DNA from: Hassallia byssoidea VB512170
GTDB lineage: Bacteria > Cyanobacteriota > Cyanobacteriia > Cyanobacteriales > Nostocaceae
Reading direction: 5' to 3'
Length of the DNA stretch: 64,000 nucleotides
NCBI RefSeq assembly: GCF_000817785.2
Contig: NZ_JTCM02000020.1
Span: 18,733 to 82,732 of the forward strand
Each line of letters opens with the position of its first letter. The first letter of the stretch is position 1. Both the position numbers and the translations under genes were made by a program. Positions 18,494 to 29,010 of this stretch are shown here, in pieces. Below the pieces are notes generated by a model. That model worked only from the letters and a program-made list of their open reading frames with translations, had not been told where the DNA came from and did not search any database.

Positions 18494-19831
18494 TCATCCC
18501 CCCAAAGACGGTAAAAAACTGACTATTCCGGGGAAGACAATAATTAAAACTACGACCAACAACTGAAGCAAGATAAACGGTATGACACCGCGATAAATAT
18601 CAGTTGTGGTGACTTCTTTTGGTGCGACGCCGCGTAAATAGAATAAGGCAAAGCCAAAGGGAGGGGTGAGAAAAGAGGTTTGCAAATTTGCTCCCAAAAC
18701 GACACCATACCAAACTAAATCTATGCCTAATTGCTGGGCAACTGGGACAAATAAAGGAATAACAATAAAGGCAATCTCGAAAAAGTCGATGAAGAAGCCC
18801 AGTAAGAATACCACTGTCATGCTGACGATTAAAAAGCCGACTTTGCCACCGGGGAGGTTGGAGAGGACATCAAACATAAATTGATCGCCATTCAGTCCCC
18901 GGAAAACTAAACTAAAAGCGGTGGAACCGAAGAGGATAAAAATCACCATGCTGGTGATTCGCAAAGTGGCATCACAAACCTGACGTAATGATTCTAAAGT
19001 GAGTTGACGGTTAGCGGCAGCAAGAGCGATCGCACCCGCACAACCCACGGCACCCGCTTCTGTTGGTGTTGCAATGCCAAAAAATATACTACCCAACACC
19101 AACAAAATCAACACCAAAGGCGGCAGCATCACCTGAAAGACTCGCTTTCCCAAAGCTTTCCCACCGATTTCTCTTACTTCGGCTGGTAAAGCAGGTGCTA
19201 CATCTGGTTTCAAAAATGACACAATCAGCACATGCGCGGCAAACGCACCTGCCATCATCAAACCAGGAATCACCGAACCGATGAACAAATCACCCACCGA
19301 TACACCTAACTGATCCCCCAGTACCACCAACACCACACTCGGCGGAATGATTTGTCCCAAAGTTCCCGACGCAGCAATTACACCAGTCGCTAATTGTTTG
19401 TTGTAGCCATAGCGCAGCATAATCGGCAAGGAAATTAAACCCATCGCCACCACCGTTGCCGCTACTACCCCAGTAGTTGCTGCTAACAGCGCTCCCACCA
19501 GCACCACAGCTAACGCAAGTCCACCGCGCAAACGTCCCAACAAAATCCCCATCGTTTCTAACAGTCTCTCAGCTATCCCGGATTTCTCCAGCATTGCCCC
19601 CATAAAGATGAAGTAAGGGATAGCTAGCAAGGTATAATTTGCCATGATGCCAAAAATTCGCTGTGGCATCGCAGTCATAAATATTGGGTCAAATATGCCT
19701 AGTCCAATTCCTAGCAGCCCAAATAAAATCGCCACACCACCTAGCGAAAAAGCTACCGGATACCCCAGCGACAGCAGCAGCAAAGCACCTGCAAACATGA
19801 GCGGACCAAGCCATTCATAAGCCAGCGTCAT
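18494..19831 (-). CDS. dctM: TRAP transporter large permease subunit DctM
   Basis: 445 aa, strongly hydrophobic with about 12 membrane segments. DctM family blocks are seen, such as PYFIFMGAMLEKSGIAERLL, GVIAASGTLGQIIPPSVVLV, and a C-terminal FLTPPFGFALFYLRG. It is the channel-forming subunit that drives solute uptake using a sodium gradient. It overlaps the upstream dctQ by 17 nt, so the two are translated together. Its binding protein dctP is convergent across a repeat-filled gap. Related to the Gtr system of Synechocystis by family only. Confidence 0.94.
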   Translation of the reverse strand: MTLAYEWLGPLMFAGALLLLSLGYPVAFSLGGVAILFGLLGIGLGIFDPIFMTAMPQRIFGIMANYTLLAIPYFIFMGAMLEKSGIAERLLETMGILLGRLRGGLALAVVLVGALLAATTGVVAATVVAMGLISLPIMLRYGYNKQLATGVIAASGTLGQIIPPSVVLVVLGDQLGVSVGDLFIGSVIPGLMMAGAFAAHVLIVSFLKPDVAPALPAEVREIGGKALGKRVFQVMLPPLVLILLVLGSIFFGIATPTEAGAVGCAGAIALAAANRQLTLESLRQVCDATLRITSMVIFILFGSTAFSLVFRGLNGDQFMFDVLSNLPGGKVGFLIVSMTVVFLLGFFIDFFEIAFIVIPLFVPVAQQLGIDLVWYGVVLGANLQTSFLTPPFGFALFYLRGVAPKEVTTTDIYRGVIPFILLQLLVVVLIIVFPGIVSFLPSLGG

Positions 19832-20369
19832 GATGTTCCTCCTGAGGATTTAGTCTGCCTTTAATAATCGCAAAATTTTTGATAGCCTCAGAAATTCCCT
19901 GAAAAATCAACAATACACAGGCGACAATAATCATCGCTTTAATCGGGTAACGCGGCAATCCACCCGGATCGGGCGACGTTTCCAGAATTTGCCACGAAGC
20001 AGCGATCGTATCCCAAGAAAAAATAATTACCATGATGCAGAAGGGAATCAGAAAAAATATTGTTCCCAGCAAATCTGCAACTGCTTTACGCTTAGGCTGC
20101 CAATTATTGTAAAAAATATCAACGCGGACGTGTTCGTTATGTTTGAGCGTGTAAGCCGCTCCTAACAAGAAAACTAAATCAAATATATACCATTGCGCCT
20201 CGATGTAAGCATTAGAGGTAAGATTGCTGCCGATAATTCGCCCCAAATATCGCCCAACAACATTCCACACGCCAAGTATGACCATAACTAGCACCAGCCA
20301 ACTAGTAAGTCTACCAATGCGATCGTTACAAGCATCAATAATTCTAGAAATCCTTAACAGTTTTTCCAA
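19815..20369 (-). CDS. dctQ: TRAP transporter small permease subunit DctQ
   Basis: 184 aa with four predicted membrane helices. It has the DctQ pattern: a first helix ending WNVVGRYL, then EAQWYIFDLVFLLGAAYTLKHNEHVRVDIFYN. DctQ pairs with DctM to form the membrane part of the TRAP transporter. It is the first gene of a dctQM unit (17-nt overlap). The upstream region carries a MITE-like element, so the promoter probably lies between about 20370 and 20436 or within the element. Confidence 0.92.
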   Translation of the reverse strand: MEKLLRISRIIDACNDRIGRLTSWLVLVMVILGVWNVVGRYLGRIIGSNLTSNAYIEAQWYIFDLVFLLGAAYTLKHNEHVRVDIFYNNWQPKRKAVADLLGTIFFLIPFCIMVIIFSWDTIAASWQILETSPDPGGLPRYPIKAMIIVACVLLIFQGISEAIKNFAIIKGRLNPQEEHHDAGL

Positions 20370-20435
20370 TGTTCTCTACCCTCTTGAACTGTCGTAAATG
20401 TAGTTTACAACCGAAGTGGGCAAGCTTATAAAAAG

Positions 20436-20528
20436 TAGGACTTACGCAAAAACTCTCCCAAACTCTCCTAAACTCTGCGTTCTCTGCGCCTCTGCGGTTC
20501 GTTTCTTCATCATTCTGCGTAAGTCCTA
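20436..20528. mobile_element. MITE-like element with 13-bp terminal inverted repeats
   Basis: It begins TAGGACTTACGCA and ends TGCGTAAGTCCTA, an exact 13-base inverted pair, and is 93 bp long with no coding capacity. One end-type motif also occurs alone near 15178. The miniature-transposon interpretation is inference. Confidence 0.75.
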
Positions 20529-20576
20529 AGTACAGCATGAGCGTAAAAGCGTAGCGTTTTTAAATGCAGGGGGACG

Positions 20577-20716
20577 CATTAACATTGTATCGGGAAACAA
20601 TCGCATTGTATCGGGAAACAATCGCATTGTATCGGAAAACAATCGCATTGTATCGGGAAGCAATCGCATTGTATCGGGAAACAATCGCATTGTATCGGGA
20701 AACAATCGCATTGCAG
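20577..20716. repeat. 21-bp tandem repeat, about 6.5 units
   Basis: The unit CATTGTATCGGGAAACAATCG is repeated with rare single-base changes. Each unit carries a small ATTGT/ACAAT inverted pair. The length is a multiple of three and free of stops on both strands, giving heptapeptide ORFs (ETIALYR on +, MRLFPDT on -), but no gene context supports translation. Confidence 0.92.
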
Positions 20717-20786
20717 GGTATTGCGAAATTTAATTTGCTACGAATTAATGAAATGCTGTACTAAAAAAGATAAAATATGAAGTCTG

Positions 20787-20859
20787 TAGGGTGCCCTGCG
20801 GCGCAAAAATTTGTGAATTGACTAAAAACCTGACTGAAGAGTGCGCCTAACGCACCCTA
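20787..20859. repeat. TAGGGTG...CACCCTA element, copy 3
   Basis: It begins TAGGGTGCCCTGCGG and ends CGCACCCTA. Same terminal design as 4073-4149 and 18295-18368. Confidence 0.65.
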
Positions 20860-20904
20860 CTTGACTAACAGTGCTAACGCCAAATTGTATTTATTGACGT
20901 TGAC

Positions 20905-21996
20905 TTACGTCTCTTCTTCTCTCACAAAAATATTCCTCAAAACCCATTTACTCCAGTCTTTACCATTAAGTTTGGTTTGCCAAGCTTGATATAATTTTTG
21001 ACCGGAACCGACTCCAAATATCGTCAATCTACCATCTTGATTTTGACTTACTTTCAGATTCTTACTAATTTCATCGGTAAAATCTTGCCATTTGCCCCAT
21101 TTACCATTAGGTTCTGTTTGGGCAACTCGATATGCTTTTTTATCAGTACTAATTGCAAAAGCTTCTAATCTTCCATCTGGATTTTGAGTTACTGCTAAAG
21201 TTTTCGCAACTCCACGAGAAAGATTGTCCCATTTACTCCAATTGTTACTATTGATTGTGGTTTGCCAAATATGATATGCTTTGTCATCAGTACCAACTAC
21301 AAAAACTTCTAATCTGCCATCTTTGTTTGGAGCTACTGTTACACTTTTAGCAGTTCCATCAGCAAGACTATCCCATTTACTCCAATTGTTACTATTAAGT
21401 GTAGTTTGCCAAGCATGATAGACTTTGTTATCAGTACCAATTGCAAAAACTTCTAGTCTGCCATCTTGATTGGGAACTAATGTTAGGTTATCTGCAATGC
21501 CACGAGAAAGATCGTCCCATTTACTCCATTCTTCACTGTTGGGTTTAGTTTGGTGAGTGTAATATACTTTATCATCAGTACCGATCGCCACAACTTCTAA
21601 TCTACCATCTTTATTTGCAGCTACTGCCAAACTTTTCGCAATCCCACCAGAAAGGCTTTTTAATAAACTCCAATCTTTGCCATTAACTGTGGTTTGCCGA
21701 GCATGGTAAACTTTTTTATCGTTACCAATTGTAAAAACTTCTAGTCTGCCATCTTGATTGAAAGCTACTGTCAAACTTTTAGCAGTTTGATTTGAAAGAC
21801 TTTGCCAATCACTTGAATCTTCCCCATTCGGTGTAATTTGCCAAGCATGATGAATATTGTCATCAGTGTCAATTACAAAAGCTTCTAATCTACCATCTTG
21901 ATTTCGTGCAACTGCCAAACTACTTGTAACACGATTTAAGTTTAGCAAATTTGTACTAGCTACATTGGCTGCGCTAGATTCTTGTAGATTTGTCAT
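20905..21996 (-). CDS. PLL-like seven-bladed beta-propeller protein
   Basis: 363 aa made of seven repeats of about 48 residues. Each carries a DGRLEVF core, a TD(D/N)KVYHAWQT strand and an NNWSKWDSL loop. This matches the PLL/tectonin-like propeller family, whose bacterial members include fucose-binding lectins. No signal peptide is visible, so it is cytosolic or leaves by another route. Sugar binding is likely but inferred. The last blade is followed by a short charged tail (FVREEET). It is a single gene, divergent from the histidine-kinase operon. Confidence 0.88.
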   Translation of the reverse strand: MTNLQESSAANVASTNLLNLNRVTSSLAVARNQDGRLEAFVIDTDDNIHHAWQITPNGEDSSDWQSLSNQTAKSLTVAFNQDGRLEVFTIGNDKKVYHARQTTVNGKDWSLLKSLSGGIAKSLAVAANKDGRLEVVAIGTDDKVYYTHQTKPNSEEWSKWDDLSRGIADNLTLVPNQDGRLEVFAIGTDNKVYHAWQTTLNSNNWSKWDSLADGTAKSVTVAPNKDGRLEVFVVGTDDKAYHIWQTTINSNNWSKWDNLSRGVAKTLAVTQNPDGRLEAFAISTDKKAYRVAQTEPNGKWGKWQDFTDEISKNLKVSQNQDGRLTIFGVGSGQKLYQAWQTKLNGKDWSKWVLRNIFVREEET

Positions 21997-22245
21997 TTAA
22001 ACCTCCAAAATTTCTCTTAAATGGAAGATGAATATATCAACGTTTGCAAGCTTTATTTTCTGCCTTTAATTTAATAGGCTTAATCGCAATCAAGTTATGC
22101 AGTTTATGGTTGCGTCCACCTTTGCATCTATCTAAAGTAGTATGATTGCATCAAACGCGCTGCAAACAAGATTCCCGACAATGAGTATCGCTCTGAAATA
22201 TATGGGCATACTAAGCAGAACAATCTGCATTCCAAATCAGAGCTT

Positions 22246-25023
22246 ATGACTGCCTCTGGACCACTCCACCAAGCAACAGCACATCAACCAACTCAGCCAT
22301 CGTCGTCCCGTGAAAAAGAGAAAGCCAATCGCAAACTTTCGCTGCGATCGCTCCTCATCGTTCCCTTTGTGCTGCAAATTTTTGCCGCCGTGGGATTAAC
22401 CGGCTATCTGTCGTTTCGGAATGGGCAGCAGGCAATTAATGATTTGGCAACTCGCTTACGCAGCGAAGTGAGCTTACGCATCGATCAGCATCTCGAAACT
22501 CAACTCGATACTGCTCGTAACCTTGCCCAAACAAACGGAGATGCCATTGATCTAAAGTTACTTGACCCGCAATACCCAGCAGCATTAGGTCAATTTTTCT
22601 GGAAACAATTAAAACTACATAACATCGGCTACATTGGCTTTGCCTACACCACAGGAGATTTTGCGGGTGCTGGGCGTTTCTTTGAAGATGGTCGGGTCAC
22701 GGTGGATGAAGTTTCTCAGCAGCGCAACGGCAACTTAAACTGGTATATTTATAACACCAACAGTCAGGGAGAACGCACCACACTTGCGATCGACAACGGA
22801 CGCTACATCGCCAAAGAAGAAAGTTGGTACACAGAACCCGCCCGCGCAGGACAGCCGTTATGGACGGTGTATCAATGGCAATCTCCCCCCTATACTCTGT
22901 CCATTTCTGCCAACCGTCCGGTTTATGACCAAAACAAAAAATTAATCGGAGTGGTTGGCGTTGACCAACGGTTGAGTCAGATCAGCGACTTTCTGAGAGA
23001 GTTGAAGGTGAGTCCCTCCGGGAAAACCTTCATTTTGGAACGCACCGGACTCATCATTGCTAGTTCTGCTGCCCAAGAGCCTTACAAGCTTGTTGATGGC
23101 AAGGCAACGCGGCTCCATGCATCTAATAGCCAGGATGCTCTGATTCGCGCAACGACCCAACACCTGACTAAGCAGTTTAGTAATCTCAACCAAATTCAAC
23201 AAAGTCAAACCCTTGAGTTTATGCTTGACGGTCAACGTCAGTTCGTTCAAGTTGCACCCTGGAAAGATAAGTGGGGACTAGATTGGCTCGTAGTTGTTGC
23301 CGTGCCTGAATCTGACTTTATGGCACAAATCAATGCCAACACCCGCACTACTATTGTGCTGTGTCTGGGTGCGCTGGGTGTGGCAACGATCCTCGGCGTT
23401 TTCACCTCTGGCTGGATTACCAAACCGATTTTGCAACTCCAAAAAGCCAGTCAGTTAATTAGTTCGGGACACCTCGATCAAACAGTTGAGGTGCAAGGCA
23501 TTAATGAATTAGAATCGCTGGCAGATTCCTTTAATCAGATGGCGGGTCAACTCAAAACCTCCTTTATCGAACTGGAAACCCGTGTTGAGGAACGCACCGC
23601 AGAATTGAAAGAAGCAAAACTAATAGCCGATAGCGCCAACCAAGCAAAAAGCGAATTTCTCGCCAACATGAGCCATGAACTTCGCACACCGCTTAACGGT
23701 ATTCTTGGTTATGCTCAAATCCTCAACCGCAGCAGCGCCTTACCAGCCAAAGAACGGCATGGAGTAGAAATCATTCATCAGTGCGGTTCTCATTTGCTGA
23801 CGCTGATCAACGATGTCTTGGACTTGTCCAAAATTGAAGCCCGCAAACTAGAACTTACACTCAAAGCAATTCACTTTCCCTCATTCCTCCAAGGTGTCGC
23901 GGAAATCTGCCGCATTCGTGCTGACCAAAAAAACATTGACTTTGTTTACGATCCCGATCCGCAGTTGCCTGAAGGGATTTTTGCCGATGAGAAACGGCTG
24001 CGTCAGGTTTTGCTCAACTTGCTGGGAAACGCGATTAAATTCACCGAATTTGGTTCTGTCACGCTCAAGGTTGCCGTAGTTGAAAATCATGCCAATCCGT
24101 CCACTCGCACTTTCAAATTTCAAGTTGAAGATACCGGCGTTGGAATTGCGCCTGAGGCGTTGGATAAGATTTTCCAGGCTTTTGAACAAGTAGGCGATCG
24201 CCAGCTAAAAGCCGAGGGTACCGGTTTAGGACTGGCAATCAGCCAAAGAATTGTCCAACTCATGAACGGACAAATCCAAGTTAAAAGCCAACCCCAAGTT
24301 GGCAGTGACTTCTTTTTTGAGGTGGAACTGGCGATCGCCACCGATTGGGCACAGCAAAACTTGATCGCGACTGGAGAACAAATTATTGGTTATGAAGGAC
24401 AACGACGCAGCATTCTTGTGGTAGACGATCGCTGGGAAAATCGAGATGTAATTGTCAATTTACTCGAACCCCTCGGTTTTATCTTAACAGAAGCTGAAAA
24501 CGGGCAAGATGGTTTAGCAAAAATCCGCCAGCATTCGCCAGATTTGGTGATTGTAGATTTATCGATGCCTGTAATGGATGGATTTGAAATGCTCAAACAA
24601 ATACGCAATACAGACGATTTGAAACACTTGAAGGTGATTGTTTCTTCGGCATCGGTAGCGCAACTTGACCGTCGGATGAGTTTATCAGCTGGAGGTGATG
24701 ATTTTCTCCCCAAACCCGTGCAAACTTCGGAGTTGTTTAACTTGCTAGCTAATTATTTAAAACTCACCTGGAAATACGAAGCAACAGCGACGATTACATC
24801 CACTACAGAACTGATTCCCCCTCCTAGAGAAGATTTACAAAAGTTGCTAGAACTGGCACAAGATGGTTTAGTCAAAAAATTAACCGAAGCCGCAGAGCAA
24901 ATAGGACAAAAAAGCGATCGCTATCAGCCTTTCATCCAAAAAATTCTGCAACTAGCTAAACAATTTCAAACTGAAAATATTGAGCAGTTGCTTCAGGAAT
25001 ATTTAGCAGGCGATCGCGTTTAG
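22246..25023 (+). CDS. Hybrid sensor histidine kinase (Cache-HAMP-HisKA-HATPase-REC)
   Basis: 925 aa. A first membrane segment lies near residues 40-60. A periplasmic double-Cache-type sensor spans about 65-365, and a second membrane segment near 370-390 leads into HAMP. The dimerisation domain has [12 protein letters not shown] with phospho-acceptor His near 479. The HATPase has [15 protein letters not shown] and GTGLGLAI. A receiver with [11 protein letters not shown] (Asp near 772) and a helical tail of about 90 residues close the protein. It probably senses an external small molecule. The next gene starts 9 bases downstream, so they form an operon. Confidence 0.93.
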   Translation: MTASGPLHQATAHQPTQPSSSREKEKANRKLSLRSLLIVPFVLQIFAAVGLTGYLSFRNGQQAINDLATRLRSEVSLRIDQHLETQLDTARNLAQTNGDAIDLKLLDPQYPAALGQFFWKQLKLHNIGYIGFAYTTGDFAGAGRFFEDGRVTVDEVSQQRNGNLNWYIYNTNSQGERTTLAIDNGRYIAKEESWYTEPARAGQPLWTVYQWQSPPYTLSISANRPVYDQNKKLIGVVGVDQRLSQISDFLRELKVSPSGKTFILERTGLIIASSAAQEPYKLVDGKATRLHASNSQDALIRATTQHLTKQFSNLNQIQQSQTLEFMLDGQRQFVQVAPWKDKWGLDWLVVVAVPESDFMAQINANTRTTIVLCLGALGVATILGVFTSGWITKPILQLQKASQLISSGHLDQTVEVQGINELESLADSFNQMAGQLKTSFIELETRVEERTAELKEAKLIADSANQAKSEFLANMSHELRTPLNGILGYAQILNRSSALPAKERHGVEIIHQCGSHLLTLINDVLDLSKIEARKLELTLKAIHFPSFLQGVAEICRIRADQKNIDFVYDPDPQLPEGIFADEKRLRQVLLNLLGNAIKFTEFGSVTLKVAVVENHANPSTRTFKFQVEDTGVGIAPEALDKIFQAFEQVGDRQLKAEGTGLGLAISQRIVQLMNGQIQVKSQPQVGSDFFFEVELAIATDWAQQNLIATGEQIIGYEGQRRSILVVDDRWENRDVIVNLLEPLGFILTEAENGQDGLAKIRQHSPDLVIVDLSMPVMDGFEMLKQIRNTDDLKHLKVIVSSASVAQLDRRMSLSAGGDDFLPKPVQTSELFNLLANYLKLTWKYEATATITSTTELIPPPREDLQKLLELAQDGLVKKLTEAAEQIGQKSDRYQPFIQKILQLAKQFQTENIEQLLQEYLAGDRV

Positions 25024-25032
25024 GAAAAAATA

Positions 25033-26319
25033 ATGAAAACATCTTTAACAGGTTTAATTTTAATTGTCGATGATACCCCCACAAATTTAGATGTCATCTC
25101 CGAAACCTTGAGCGATGCTGGTTTTGACGTGGCGATCGCAACCAGTGGTGAACGCGCTCTGCAACAACTTGAGCGCCGATCTGCCGATTTAATTTTACTT
25201 GATGTCATGATGCCGGGAATGAATGGTTTTGAAACTTGTCAACACCTGAAAACAAATCCCAAAACTTGTGATATTCCCGTCATTTTTATGACTGCTTTAT
25301 CTGATGCTGATAGCAAAGTTCAAGCATTAGAAATCGGTGCAGTTGATTACATTACTAAACCTTTTCAAGAAAAAGAAGTTTTAGCGAGGGTAAAAACTCA
25401 TTTACAATTGCGTCGCTTAACCCAAAGTCTCGAAAATCAAGTTGCGGAAAAAACAGCACAGTTACAAGCATCTCAAATTCAAATTATTCAAACCGAAAAA
25501 ATGTCAGCTTTGGGACAACTTGTTGCTGGGGTGGCACATGAAATTAATAATCCTGTTGGCTTTATTAATGGCAATCTCTCTCATGCTGAGGAATATATTA
25601 AAGACATACTACACTTGCTCGGTCTTTATCAACAACATTATTCTCAACCCGTTGCTGAGATTCAAGAACAACTAGATGAAATCGATCTCGATTATTTACG
25701 CGAAGATTTGCCGAAACTGATCGAATCAATGCAAACGGGTATTGATCGCATACGAGATATTAGCATTAGTTTGCGAACCTTCTCGCGAAGTGATAGCGAT
25801 CGCCCTGTTTTATTCAACATTCACGAAGGCATTAATAGCACTATTCTCATTCTCAAACATCGCCTGCGAAGTAATGATACTCGTCCGGCGATCGCCATCA
25901 TCAAAGAATACGGCGATTTACCTCAAATTGAATGTTATGCCGGACAATTAAATCAGGTATTTATGAATTTGTTAGCAAACGCAATCGATGCTTTAGATGA
26001 GTTAAATCAAAGCCAGAATACTCAAAATATCAACACAAATTTAAATCAAATTATCATCAAAACAGAGTTGACAAATGAGAATGAATCTGCTGTAGTCCGA
26101 ATTCAAGATACGGGAATTGGGATGACACATGAAGTCAAGAACAGGATTTTTAAGCATTCATTTACCACCAAAGAAGTAGGAAAAGGAACCGGACTAGGAT
26201 TGGCGATCGCTTATTCCATCGTCGTTGACAAACACCTGGGAACCCTGGAAGTAAACTCAAATATCGGTCAGGGTACAGAGTTTGTAATTACAATTCCTAT
26301 TCAAGCAGCTACGATCTAG
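25033..26319 (+). CDS. Response regulator-histidine kinase (REC-HATPase)
   Basis: 428 aa soluble protein. The N-terminal receiver has phospho-acceptor Asp at 57 within LILLDVMMPGMNG and a KPF lysine. A coiled-coil linker follows, then a kinase core of the type EKMSALGQLVAGVAHEINNPVGF with a [13 protein letters not shown]-binding box at the C-terminus. The core is very like that of the permease-kinase at 42112-45012. Located 9 bases after the hybrid kinase, it probably receives its phosphoryl group, and its own kinase would pass the signal on. No DNA-binding output is present. Confidence 0.92.
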   Translation: MKTSLTGLILIVDDTPTNLDVISETLSDAGFDVAIATSGERALQQLERRSADLILLDVMMPGMNGFETCQHLKTNPKTCDIPVIFMTALSDADSKVQALEIGAVDYITKPFQEKEVLARVKTHLQLRRLTQSLENQVAEKTAQLQASQIQIIQTEKMSALGQLVAGVAHEINNPVGFINGNLSHAEEYIKDILHLLGLYQQHYSQPVAEIQEQLDEIDLDYLREDLPKLIESMQTGIDRIRDISISLRTFSRSDSDRPVLFNIHEGINSTILILKHRLRSNDTRPAIAIIKEYGDLPQIECYAGQLNQVFMNLLANAIDALDELNQSQNTQNINTNLNQIIIKTELTNENESAVVRIQDTGIGMTHEVKNRIFKHSFTTKEVGKGTGLGLAIAYSIVVDKHLGTLEVNSNIGQGTEFVITIPIQAATI

Positions 26320-26375
26320 CTTAATACCGTTTCACTTTAAAGTTGATACAAATACACCGCAGAGGGGCATTCTTG

Positions 26376-26510
26376 CAGGGGGGACAAGGAGACAAGGAGA
26401 CAAGGGGGAATTTCTTCCCCTGCTCCCCCTGCTCCCCCTGCTCCCCCTGCTCCCCCTGCTCCCCCTGCTCCCCCTGCTCCCCCATCCCCCCATCCCCCCA
26501 TCTGGCGATA
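26376..26510. repeat. Nine-base tandem repeat (CTCCCCCTG) in the menB leader
   Basis: GGGACAAGGAGACAAGG is followed by eight units of TGCTCCCCC and three of ATCCCCCC. It lies between the kinase operon and menB and could fold as a G-rich/C-rich arm pair. Confidence 0.9.
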
Positions 26511-26570
26511 AAAGCGATCGCTTGTGCTTTCAACGCGATAAAATTCTCAAGCACAACGCACTCCACAGCT

Positions 26571-27404
26571 ATGCAAATCAACTGGGAAACTGCCAAAACC
26601 TACGAAGATATTCTTTACCACAAAGCTGACGGTATCGCCAAAATCACCATCAATCGTCCCCACAAACGCAATGCTTTTCGTCCAAAAACCGTCTTTGAAC
26701 TCTACAACGCTTTTTCTGATGTACGTGAAGATACTACTATTGGAGTCGTACTATTTACTGGAGCAGGACCCCACACAGATGGGAAATACGCCTTTTGTGC
26801 TGGCGGCGATCAAAGTGTGCGCGGACACGCCGGTTATGTAGATGATGATGGCGTACCCCGCTTGAATGTGCTGGATTTACAACGGCTGATTCGTTCGATG
26901 CCGAAAGTAGTAATTGCTTTGGTAGCTGGATATGCGATCGGTGGTGGACACGTTTTACACTTGATTTGCGATCTCACCATCGCTGCCGATAACGCCATTT
27001 TTGGACAGACTGGTCCCAAAGTCGGCAGTTTTGATGGTGGTTTTGGCGCAAGTTATCTCGCTCGCATCGTCGGACAAAAAAAAGCGCGAGAAATTTGGTT
27101 TCTCTGCCGCCAATATACTGCACAACAAGCCCTTGAAATGGGTTTAGTTAATTGTGTTGTACCAATAGAACAACTAGAAAAAGAAGGAATTCAGTGGGCA
27201 CAAGAAATATTAGAAAAAAGTCCGATCGCTATTCGCTGTCTAAAAGCCGCATTTAACGCCGATTGTGATGGACAAGCTGGTTTGCAAGAACTCGCAGGTA
27301 ATGCCACTTTACTTTATTACATGACCCAAGAAGGTTCTGAAGGCAAACAAGCTTTTCTCGAAAAGCGTCCGCCAAATTTTCGCGACTTTCCCTGGCTTCC
27401 TTAA
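26571..27404 (+). CDS. menB: 1,4-dihydroxy-2-naphthoyl-CoA synthase
   Basis: 277 aa from ATG 26571; the in-frame stretch upstream is repeat-derived and not part of the family. Crotonase-fold signatures are seen: [47 protein letters not shown] and [12 protein letters not shown]. It cyclises o-succinylbenzoyl-CoA in phylloquinone biosynthesis, which supplies the quinone of photosystem I. Length and sequence fit MenB well. It is followed by a hairpin terminator. No other men genes are adjacent. Confidence 0.96.
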   Translation: MQINWETAKTYEDILYHKADGIAKITINRPHKRNAFRPKTVFELYNAFSDVREDTTIGVVLFTGAGPHTDGKYAFCAGGDQSVRGHAGYVDDDGVPRLNVLDLQRLIRSMPKVVIALVAGYAIGGGHVLHLICDLTIAADNAIFGQTGPKVGSFDGGFGASYLARIVGQKKAREIWFLCRQYTAQQALEMGLVNCVVPIEQLEKEGIQWAQEILEKSPIAIRCLKAAFNADCDGQAGLQELAGNATLLYYMTQEGSEGKQAFLEKRPPNFRDFPWLP

Positions 27405-27408
27405 AACT

Positions 27409-27444
27409 CAAAAATCGCACCTTTGCTTAAAGATGCGATTTTTG
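27409..27444 (+). terminator. Hairpin terminator after menB
   Basis: Arms CAAAAATCGCA and TGCGATTTTTG (11 bp) enclose 14 bases. The U tract lies within the 3' arm. It starts five bases after the stop. Confidence 0.75.
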
Positions 27445-27532
27445 ATGTGAAGATTCTTTACAGATTAATAACTATTAAAACCAAATTTACTTTGGGCAGA
27501 TTAATGAAAGCGAGTTCGGTAACAATCAGCCC

Positions 27533-27844
27533 CTAAATTAAAATTGCCTGAGCTTGTGCCTGTTCAGAAGTGCAGACGGCTGTTTGAGTCACAGAAGCAA
27601 CTGCAATTTTATCTAAACTAGAACCTAAAGAACTAGAAGCCAAAACTGGTGTTGCATTAGGCAAACTCCAAACCTCTTCCAAACTTTCCCAGCTAGGTGC
27701 AAACGGTGGGAGCGCGAAAGAGCAAGCCTTCCAACTTCCGAGAACTGGCGCTCCCAACTGTTGGCAAAGTCCGCCACGGCGTCCTTCCGGCTTGTAATGA
27801 CGACAATATCGACAGGCAGAAGTCAAGAATTTAATGGGTTTCAT
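27533..27844 (-). CDS. Cys-rich conserved cyanobacterial hypothetical protein
   Basis: 103 aa. The N-terminal half carries CRYCRHYKPEGRRGGLCQQLG and then SWKACSFALPPF, giving a C-x2-C-x(13)-C-x(14)-C pattern suited to binding zinc or an iron-sulfur cluster. The C-terminal half is Ala/Ser/Thr-rich and less ordered. I recognise the block as recurring in cyanobacteria but know no function. It is a single leftward gene, convergent with menB. Confidence 0.7.
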   Translation of the reverse strand: MKPIKFLTSACRYCRHYKPEGRRGGLCQQLGAPVLGSWKACSFALPPFAPSWESLEEVWSLPNATPVLASSSLGSSLDKIAVASVTQTAVCTSEQAQAQAILI

Positions 27845-28252
27845 TTGGGTTCATTTTAAATCCCGTTAGGGCTGATTTCTACTTTCAATTCTGCTCTACA
27901 TATAAATACCTATTTAAGCCAGAAACCCATTATTCTGTATATGTTCTAGCGATCCCGATGAAAATATTAACTTTATAAATTTTTTATATTTGTGTCATAT
28001 TTGGCAATAATCCAACTACCGTAAATACAGCGATATAAAGCTCAAAAGCATTAGGGATCAAGGTTAAGCCTTATGTTTTGGATTTAGTCAGCGTGTTAAA
28101 TTAACCTCAAAGATTGTCACATAACATAGCTGGCATAAATTTAGGGGGAAATTAGGAGAAATTTAAATAAGTATATCTACAGGAATACTACCTGAGAAAT
28201 ATAATTTTTCTACCATTGAGAGTAAAATATTAAATCATAAATAAGGTTTTTT
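27845..28252. other. AT-rich intergenic region
   Basis: No ORF. It probably contains the promoter of the Cys-rich gene near its right-hand start. Nothing else was recognised apart from the structured repeat beginning at 28253. Confidence 0.5.
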
Positions 28253-28302
28253 GTAGTTAGCACTCGTGTGTGCTGTAAATAGGCGCTATCCACGCCTACT
28301 AC
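28253..28302. repeat. Two-armed palindromic repeat, copy B
   Basis: GTAG/CTAC closes two hairpins: AGCAC/GTGCT and TAGGCG/CGCCTA. The sequence differs from copies A and C but the fold plan is the same. It ends shortly before the stop of the DUF721 gene. Confidence 0.7.
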
Positions 28303-28325
28303 GTTCATCTATTTTTTTGTTGTCT

Positions 28326-28880
28326 TCAAAAACTACTAGAAAACTGCTTGGTAGCACAGATAGAACAGACACCCCAACGCTGGATTTCGCCTGGTGGGGT
28401 GGGAGATTGACATTGAGGACAAACAGGTAAATTATGCGATCGCCTTTGCATTTTTTTAGCCCAATTTTCAAAAGCAGCATTCGCATTCTTAGTGGGTGCG
28501 CGATCGCGCTCTTTCCTTATCTCATCACCAAGGTAACTGGGATGTTCGCACGGCGAAAGCGTTTTTTGCTGGTTTGCTTTATCTTGGGGACGCTTCCAAC
28601 CAGCAGTAGAGAAGTGAATATCTACCAAAGGATCGGGCAGTTTTTCATTTAACTTTACAAGCAGTCGCTGGCGCTCGAAAGTCAAATTTTGCGCCCAAGC
28701 AGCGCTAGAAGTTGCCACCCGCAATACATCGCGCTGAATCGACAATGGTTGAGTATGAGCGGCGATCGCACTTCCTAACACTGACTCCCAACACTTGAGC
28801 AAGCGCTGTAATGGCTGCTGGTGCAGTAATATCTGAATTTCCGGAAGACTTAAAATATCATTAACTGATTTCAAAGACAT
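28326..28880 (-). CDS. DUF721/DciA-like protein with C-terminal zinc ribbon
   Basis: 184 aa. Residues 1 to about 95 match DUF721: LQRLLKCWESVLGSAIAAHTQPLSI, then LRVATSSAAWAQNLTFERQRLL. This is the KH-like domain of DciA, the replicative-helicase loader of many bacteria. A polar linker follows, and near residues 152-180 a CPQCQ...CSIC zinc-ribbon motif closes the protein. The role in loading DnaB at replication is inferred from the family. The zinc ribbon is an extra feature that could bind DNA. Single gene, divergent from the SPOR-like gene. Confidence 0.85.
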   Translation of the reverse strand: MSLKSVNDILSLPEIQILLHQQPLQRLLKCWESVLGSAIAAHTQPLSIQRDVLRVATSSAAWAQNLTFERQRLLVKLNEKLPDPLVDIHFSTAGWKRPQDKANQQKTLSPCEHPSYLGDEIRKERDRAPTKNANAAFENWAKKMQRRSHNLPVCPQCQSPTPPGEIQRWGVCSICATKQFSSSF

Positions 28881-29010
28881 CTCGCGTAAACCTTGAGCAA
28901 AAATTTTAACTTGCTACAAAAACCATAAATCTATTCAAAGAATTTTCGTTAGGATTGGCACACATGTATTTTAAGTTAATCCAGTAATCTACTTTTGAGG
29001 CAGACAGGCT

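Noticed and set aside
20526..20764. Heptapeptide-repeat ORFs on both strands
   Set aside because: The 21-bp unit is stop-free on both strands by composition; there is no RBS, family or neighbour support for translation.
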